Shown piece by piece: positions 7,004 to 10,736 of a DNA stretch of 10,736 bases. The stretch spans positions 1 to 10,736 of the forward strand of contig JAUXFK010000084.1 of the NCBI GenBank assembly GCA_030623035.1. The letters run 5' to 3'. The stretch is from Deltaproteobacteria bacterium (GTDB lineage Bacteria > Desulfobacterota > UBA8473). Position 1 is the stretch's first letter. Every line of letters begins with the position of its first letter. Both the position numbers and the translations under genes were made by a program. The notes under the pieces were generated by a model. The model was not told the DNA's origin, did no database searches, and saw only the letters and a list, made by a program, of their open reading frames with translations.

Positions 7004-7048
7004 TTCATGTCCATCCAGAAATGAGCAAAATGGACATTTCCGGATGAA
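7004..7048 (+). promoter_or_regulatory. Overlapping, mutually exclusive inverted repeats between kinase and regulator genes
   Basis: ATGTCCAT (7007-7014) pairs perfectly with ATGGACAT (7030-7037). Alternatively CATCCAGAAATG (7012-7023) pairs with CATTTCCGGATG (7035-7046) at 11 of 12 positions. The two stems share bases and cannot form together. It may be an RNA switch or a compound operator; no T-run follows. Confidence 0.4.
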
Positions 7049-7133
7049 TACTAGTTAATGAAATCGATGTATGAATTGTGCAATTGACTTTTTATAGATT
7101 TGCCGAAGTTATGAACCATGGAGGGAGTGGATA

Positions 7134-8486
7134 ATGGCCAAAAAGCCCAGTATCCTTATCATCGATGACGAATTAGCCATACGAGAAAGCCTGAAGGACT
7201 GGTTAATGGAAGATGACTACGAGGTGGACCTGGCATCAAGCGGGGAAGATGCTGTGGCATTGGCTCTCAAGAAGGACTGGGAAGTAATTTTACTGGATTT
7301 GAAGATGCCGGGCATGGATGGTATTGAGACTCTCAGGAAACTTAAAGATAAAGAGATTGATACAAAGGCTGAGATAATTTTGATGACGGCCTATGCCACT
7401 ATAGAAACCGCGGTTCAAGCTATGAAGGAAGGAGCGTTTGATTATCTGGTAAAACCCTTTGACCCTGACGAAGTAGAGATACAGATCAAAAGGATCATTG
7501 AACATAAGGAGTTGGTTCTGGAGAATGTTTTGCTGCGTCAAAAGCTGGAGGAGAGATCAGAGTATGATGAAATCATCGGAAAGAGCGATGCCATGCAGGA
7601 GATTTTTGAGATGATTTCTCGCGTGGCACCAACCGATTCTACAGTACTCATCACAGGTGAGAGCGGTACGGGCAAAGAACTGATTGCTCAGGCGCTCCAC
7701 GGTAACAGCCAGCGCTGTTATATGCCTTTTATCGCGGTGAGCTGTGGGGCTCTGCCTGATTCCCTGCTGGAGAGTGAGCTGTTTGGTTACGAAAAGGGTG
7801 CGTTTACAGGGGCGGAGTACACGAAGAGGGGACGGTTTGAGATGGCTGATAAAGGCACGCTGTTTCTCGATGAGATAGGGGATATCAGTCTCAAAACCCA
7901 GGTGGATCTCTTAAGGGTTTTACAACAAAAGGAGTTCAGAAGAGTTGGCGGTCAGGATTTGATAAAGATAGACGTGCGAATCTTGTCAGCGACCAATCGG
8001 AATCTGAAAAAGGCTATTGAGGAAAGGAGATTCCGAGACGACCTCTATTATCGCCTGAATGTGATATCTATCCATGTACCGCCTCTCAGAGATCGAAAGG
8101 AGGATATCTCATTACTCGTAGAGACATTTATACATAGGTATTGCCTGGAATTGAACAAGGAGCCTGTAAAAATAGTGCCTTCCGCCATGAAATTATTAAT
8201 GGCTTATGATTGGCCCGGTAATGTAAGGGAATTGGAGAATGTCATAGAAAGGGCTATAGTGATAGGGAAGGGTACAGAAATCGTTTCAGAAGACCTCCCC
8301 TTTTCAAGAAAGGAGTTAAAAGCCGATGGATTTCCAAAGTCATTGAAGATGATGGAAAAAATACATATAGAGAGAATCCTGGCGGAGACCGATTGGAACA
8401 TTACCCGTGCAGCCCGTGAACTGCATATCGATCGACAAACGCTTTACAATAAAATAGAAAAACATAAGATTGAAAGAAAGGGGTAA
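7134..8486 (+). CDS. Sigma-54-dependent response regulator, NtrC family
   Basis: This DNA-binding ATPase opens sigma-54 RNA polymerase complexes when phosphorylated. The 450-aa protein has the full domain set. The receiver domain (1-120) has D11/D12, phospho-acceptor D55, T85 and K107. The AAA+ domain (about 146-385) has Walker A GESGTGKE (175-182), the sigma-54 contact loop GAFTGA (222-227) and Walker B LFLDE with D246/E247. The Fis-type helix-turn-helix at the C-terminus (about 408-447) ends TRAARELHIDRQTLYNKIEK. Nothing essential is missing. The ATG at 7134 follows GGAGGGAG (7120-7127). The protease gene begins 11 bases after its TAA. A sigma-54 promoter at 9274-9290 is the nearest likely target. 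The cognate kinase is most likely the split gene upstream; this pairing is inferred from position. Confidence 0.95.
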   Translation: MAKKPSILIIDDELAIRESLKDWLMEDDYEVDLASSGEDAVALALKKDWEVILLDLKMPGMDGIETLRKLKDKEIDTKAEIILMTAYATIETAVQAMKEGAFDYLVKPFDPDEVEIQIKRIIEHKELVLENVLLRQKLEERSEYDEIIGKSDAMQEIFEMISRVAPTDSTVLITGESGTGKELIAQALHGNSQRCYMPFIAVSCGALPDSLLESELFGYEKGAFTGAEYTKRGRFEMADKGTLFLDEIGDISLKTQVDLLRVLQQKEFRRVGGQDLIKIDVRILSATNRNLKKAIEERRFRDDLYYRLNVISIHVPPLRDRKEDISLLVETFIHRYCLELNKEPVKIVPSAMKLLMAYDWPGNVRELENVIERAIVIGKGTEIVSEDLPFSRKELKADGFPKSLKMMEKIHIERILAETDWNITRAARELHIDRQTLYNKIEKHKIERKG

Positions 8487-8497
8487 CCTGAATCGGT

Positions 8498-9034
8498 TTG
8501 ACGAGATGCATTGCTGTCTGTTCTATCGGCTCTGTGGATAAAGGAATTCTAGAGCATATTGCGAAACAAATCTCAACCCGATGTGGCCTTATTTGCGAGA
8601 TTTATCCAGAGATGGAAAGACCCGAGTATGCCTATAATGTAACTCGATGTCAGTATGATTCACGACCGATTTTGAAAAGACTCATCCAGTATTGTAAAGA
8701 TGATACAAAACTCTTGGGTGTTACGCAAGTGGATCTATACGTACCTATCCTCAAGTATATTTTTGGATTGGCACAGGTTGGAGGTGGATGCTCTTTGATT
8801 TCGTTACATCGTCTTTGCCCGGAGTTTTATGATCAACCGTCGGATCCGGCTTTGTTATTGGAACGAGCCGAGAAAACCGCAATGCACGAGCTGGGTCATG
8901 CCCTGGGTCTTACCCATTGCAGAGAACTGCATTGTGTCATGTATTCTTCCACCAGTATTGAGAATACAGACTTCAAAAACCCCGACTTTTGCCCCACCTG
9001 TTTTGAACTTTTTAAGTGGTACCTCGAAATATAA
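8498..9034 (+). CDS. amzA: Archaemetzincin-type zinc metalloprotease (peptidase family M54)
   Basis: Archaemetzincins are small cytoplasmic metallopeptidases with a catalytic zinc and a second, structural zinc; their substrates are unknown. The 178-aa protein has the signature HELGHALGLTHC (H130, E131, H134, H140, C141), then C146, the Met-turn M148 and the C165-PT-C168 pair, which supplies the second site with C141 and C146. The upstream FGLAQVGGGCSLISLHRL also fits the family, as does TRCQYDS. The start is TTG at 8498, chosen because AAAGGGG (8478-8483), overlapping the regulator stop, is the only ribosome site and the N-terminus MTRCIAVCSIG is what the family needs. The tight spacing implies translational coupling to the regulator. 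Additional cysteines (C4, C8, C29, C33) are present. The family is known, but a place beside a sigma-54 regulator is notable. Confidence 0.9.
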   Translation: MTRCIAVCSIGSVDKGILEHIAKQISTRCGLICEIYPEMERPEYAYNVTRCQYDSRPILKRLIQYCKDDTKLLGVTQVDLYVPILKYIFGLAQVGGGCSLISLHRLCPEFYDQPSDPALLLERAEKTAMHELGHALGLTHCRELHCVMYSSTSIENTDFKNPDFCPTCFELFKWYLEI

Positions 9035-9055
9035 GCCATCCATGTTCATACCGCA

Positions 9056-9161
9056 TGTCGAAAATATAGGCATTATGTCGAATTATTCTACATCATATAA
9101 AGTTTTATTATAATCAATTAGTTGGCGCTAATTTATTATTCCTGCGGATTTTATTGTCGAA
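9056..9161 (+). repeat. Three TGTCGAA repeats upstream of the sigma-54 promoter
   Basis: TGTCGAA occurs at 9056-9062, 9076-9082 and 9155-9161, followed each time by A/T-rich bases; a related CTCGAAATAT ends the protease gene (9023-9032). The first two are 20 bases apart, about two helical turns. They lie roughly 140-245 bases before the predicted transcription start, a usual range for sigma-54 activator sites. Binding by the regulator is inferred. Confidence 0.4.
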
Positions 9162-9243
9162 AATTTCAGCAAGACATAAAGGGCGTTGGACATCTTTATA
9201 TCCGTCCTCTATGCATATTTAATTTCATTAAAATCAATTAGTT
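9107..9243 (+). repeat. Pair of 17-base direct repeats, 120 bases apart
   Basis: ATTATAATCAATTAGTT (9107-9123) recurs as ATTAAAATCAATTAGTT (9227-9243), 16 of 17 identical. Both lie in the gap before the GcvH-like gene, and the second ends 30 bases before the -24 box. They may be protein-binding sites or chance similarity in A/T-rich DNA. Confidence 0.45.
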
Positions 9244-9259
9244 ATAGGAGTATTGAGGG

Positions 9260-9272
9260 GGGATAATATCCC
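9260..9272. promoter_or_regulatory. Perfect dyad GGGATAATATCCC next to the -24 box
   Basis: GGGATA and TATCCC form a perfect 6-bp inverted repeat around a single A. It ends one base before the sigma-54 promoter match, where a bound protein could block or assist the polymerase. Confidence 0.45.
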
Positions 9273-9273
9273 G

Positions 9274-9290
9274 TTGGCATAATCCTTGCT
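9274..9290 (+). promoter_or_regulatory. Sigma-54 (-24/-12) promoter of the GcvH-like gene
   Basis: TTGGCATAATCCTTGCT fits YTGGCAC-N-TTGCW with GG (9276-9277) and GC (9288-9289) exactly 12 bases apart. Transcription should start near 9300, leaving an A/T-rich leader of about 50 bases. A second dyad, CTAAT-TAT-ATTAG (9289-9301), covers the -12 box and start site. An activator of the required class is encoded 0.8 kb upstream. Confidence 0.8.
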
Positions 9291-9350
9291 AATTATATTA
9301 GATAAAATAACAAATAATAGAAAATAATTTATAAAGAGGAGGGAATAATC

Positions 9351-10280
9351 ATGGGAAGTGTAGGAGATAAAAAATCGATGAAGATTGTACCACCAGGAAA
9401 GAAAAAATGTATATGGATGGAGGCAGGGGTCGTTTCTTATAAGCTTTGTGATAATAACTATGATTGTTCAACATGTGTGTATGATCATGCCATGCAGGTT
9501 AAGGTTGCCAGACAAAAAGAAACCATCGCAGCAAAACCGCTGGAAGTACAACCTGAGAAATTCAACGAAACCTGGGTTGAGAAGATGATGCAACTTCCCG
9601 CTTCACGGCGGAAATGTCGTTATATGATTACGGGCGAAGTGGGCCGTAAAATATGTCCGAATGCATATGAATGTGGAAATTGCTCTTTTGATCAGATGAT
9701 GCAGGAACGTATACAGTCGCAAGTGCTGCCTATACATGCTCGGAATTATATAGGAGGGTTCGAACTGGCGGAAGACATCTATTATCATGAAGGTCATACA
9801 TGGGCAAGACCGGAATATGGTGGACGTGTAAGGGTAGGTCTGAACGATTTTGCCCAAAAACTTGTAGGAAAACTTGGTAGGATTGAACTTCCCGACATCG
9901 GTCATGAGATAAAACAGGGTGAAGTCAGTTTTCGAGTGAGACGTAACGGTGAATCAGCACAGGTTCTGTCCCCCCTTGATGGGATCGTTGCCCACATTAA
10001 TGATCAACTCACAGACCATCCGGAGTTGATTAACACATCTCCCTATGAAGATGGATGGTTATTTATATTAGAACCAACAAACCTGCGCAAAAACCTTAAA
10101 GGGTTATACTACGGTGAAGATGCCCAAAATTTTATAAGGGAGGAGCGGGAAAGACTCTTTTCTGTGGCTTATAACGATTTGAGTATCGCAGCGGATGGCG
10201 GTGTGCCAGTGGAGGATATTTTTGCGGAACTGGAAGAGAAAAATTGGGCAAAGGTCATGAAGGATTTTCTTAAAACATAA
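9351..10280 (+). CDS. GcvH-like protein with duplicated cysteine modules and no lipoylation lysine
   Basis: The 309-aa protein has two copies of a CX12CX5CX2C module: C20, C33, C39, C42 and C89, C102, C108, C111. Each is followed by a (V/F)-(Y/F)-D-x-x-M-Q stretch (VYDHAMQ, SFDQMMQ). They are likely metal- or cluster-binding. A glycine-cleavage H-protein-like domain follows (about 132-242: HEGHTWARPE, RVRVGLNDFAQKLVG, LPDIGHEIKQGE, SPLDGIVAHIN, PYEDGWLFILEP). In H protein the lipoyl lysine lies eight residues before the P of the P-x-x-G turn; here that position is G200, so lipoylation is not expected. The C-terminal 60 residues are helical and charged. There is no signal peptide. The ATG has GAGGAGGG at 9336-9343. 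Such GcvH-like proteins occur in anaerobes (recalled), but I know of no proven function. It is not the glycine cleavage enzyme. Confidence 0.85.
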   Translation: MGSVGDKKSMKIVPPGKKKCIWMEAGVVSYKLCDNNYDCSTCVYDHAMQVKVARQKETIAAKPLEVQPEKFNETWVEKMMQLPASRRKCRYMITGEVGRKICPNAYECGNCSFDQMMQERIQSQVLPIHARNYIGGFELAEDIYYHEGHTWARPEYGGRVRVGLNDFAQKLVGKLGRIELPDIGHEIKQGEVSFRVRRNGESAQVLSPLDGIVAHINDQLTDHPELINTSPYEDGWLFILEPTNLRKNLKGLYYGEDAQNFIREERERLFSVAYNDLSIAADGGVPVEDIFAELEEKNWAKVMKDFLKT

Positions 10281-10330
10281 TGTGGGGTATGTAAACAGCA
10301 GGATCTGTATTTTTGTACCTGCAATTTCAG

Positions 10331-10366
10331 GAAACCTCCCGTTACATATAAATAACGGGAGGTTTC
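10331..10366 (+). terminator. Strong hairpin terminator after the GcvH-like gene
   Basis: GAAACCTCCCGTTA (10331-10344) pairs perfectly over 14 bp with 10353-10366 around an 8-base loop. TGTCTTATT follows, a moderate T-rich tail. A smaller GCAGG/CCTGC hairpin (10298-10322) precedes it. Confidence 0.8.
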
Positions 10367-10427
10367 TGTCTTATTAGATTACCATGAAAATCCTGTTTTT
10401 AAAATTTCTGGTCATTCAAAATTCTTA

Positions 10428-10456
10428 TTGACAATTAATTCCTAAATATTTATAAT
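10428..10456 (+). promoter_or_regulatory. Perfect-consensus sigma-70 promoter with no ORF behind it
   Basis: TTGACA (10428-10433), a 17-base spacer and TATAAT (10451-10456) match the housekeeping consensus exactly. The start should be near 10463. Downstream is no ORF but a long folded sequence. Confidence 0.8.
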
Positions 10457-10462
10457 ATGGTA

Positions 10463-10715
10463 ACAGTTTAGCTTTTTTAAATTTTAGTTGCGAAGGCGGT
10501 GGTCAAATTTTAACGCGTGCAACTGTTTGAACATCTTAGTGAGCGTTAAGAAAGAACAGGGGGAAAGCCTTGTTGTACTTGGATGTTAATCGTTCCAAAG
10601 CTTATCGGCTGATATTTAATAGCTGAATACTGTTCTTTCTTTATGCTCTCTTAGATGCGAGTTCTGCACGGGTTAAAATTTGATTGCCGTTGAAGCTTGG
10701 CCAGTGCTTTCTGTT
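10463..10715 (+). ncRNA. Candidate structured RNA, 6S-like long interrupted hairpin
   Basis: The closing stem pairs TCAAATTTTAACGCGTGCA (10503-10521) with 10665-10683 at 18 of 19 positions, and weaker pairs, including wobbles, extend it to 10495/10691. A bubble (10522-10531 against 10658-10664) is followed by an inner stem, 10532-10559 with 10630-10657, containing 12 uninterrupted pairs (AAGAAAGAACAG with CTGTTCTTTCTT). The apical part has small stems AGCC/GGCT and TTGGA/TCCAA. Length, bubble position and a strong promoter recall 6S RNA, but no 6S sequence signature is recognised. Both ends are estimates, and the 3' end or terminator may lie beyond the window. The alternative is a palindromic mobile-element relic. 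Confidence 0.4.
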
Positions 10716-10736
10716 TCATAAGGCTAAAATAATACA

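Noticed and set aside
8829..9113. 94-codon ORF overlapping the protease gene
   Set aside because: It is an alternate-frame shadow of the archaemetzincin, whose zinc motifs are in the other frame.
1..10280. General reassignment of TGA to an amino acid
   Set aside because: Only one in-frame TGA occurs in about 8 kb of coding sequence and tryptophans use TGG, so TGA is not a routine sense codon here.
1..10736. CRISPR array, tRNA or rRNA genes
   Set aside because: No regularly spaced repeats, tRNA-like T-arm/CCA patterns or rRNA motifs were seen on either strand.

Overview
The window looks like a chromosomal piece of an anaerobic bacterium that uses the Wood-Ljungdahl (reductive acetyl-CoA) pathway. 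The bacterial-type, full-length AcsB, the NtrC-type regulator next to a soluble PAS/GAF kinase, and the cysteine-rich GcvH-like protein fit best with Desulfobacterota (a sulfate reducer or syntroph). Nitrospirota or another acetogenic lineage cannot be excluded. All genes lie on the + strand.

Region 1 (1-4186) is an acs operon segment. It holds the 3' five-sixths of acsB (acetyl-CoA synthase, all A-cluster ligands present), acsC (large subunit of the corrinoid iron-sulfur protein) and acsE (methyltetrahydrofolate:corrinoid methyltransferase). AcsE moves a methyl group from methyl-THF to the AcsC/AcsD corrinoid, and AcsB joins it with CO and CoA. acsD is not in the window. Base composition drops visibly inside acsC at about 2170.

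Region 2 (4187-5261) holds one small unrecognised gene (4322-4531) and then about 730 bp without a convincing gene. That gap contains a 182-bp structure bounded by perfect 18-bp inverted repeats and a 118-bp MITE-like element with 16-bp terminal inverted repeats between CTAG tetranucleotides.

Region 3 (5262-10366) is a signalling cassette. It has a PAS-GAF histidine kinase split by an in-frame TGA, an NtrC-family sigma-54 activator, an archaemetzincin-type zinc protease starting on TTG, and a GcvH-like protein. The GcvH-like protein has a duplicated CX12CX5CX2C module and no lysine at the lipoylation position. It is preceded by a near-consensus sigma-54 promoter (9274-9290), with repeats and dyads around it, and followed by a strong hairpin terminator. 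I infer that the kinase/regulator pair controls the GcvH-like gene. This is the best candidate for an undescribed system.

Region 4 (10367-10736) has no gene. It has a perfect TTGACA-N17-TATAAT promoter followed by a sequence that folds into a roughly 190-nt interrupted hairpin with a central bubble and no ORF. It is either a 6S-like structured RNA or a long palindromic mobile-element relic.
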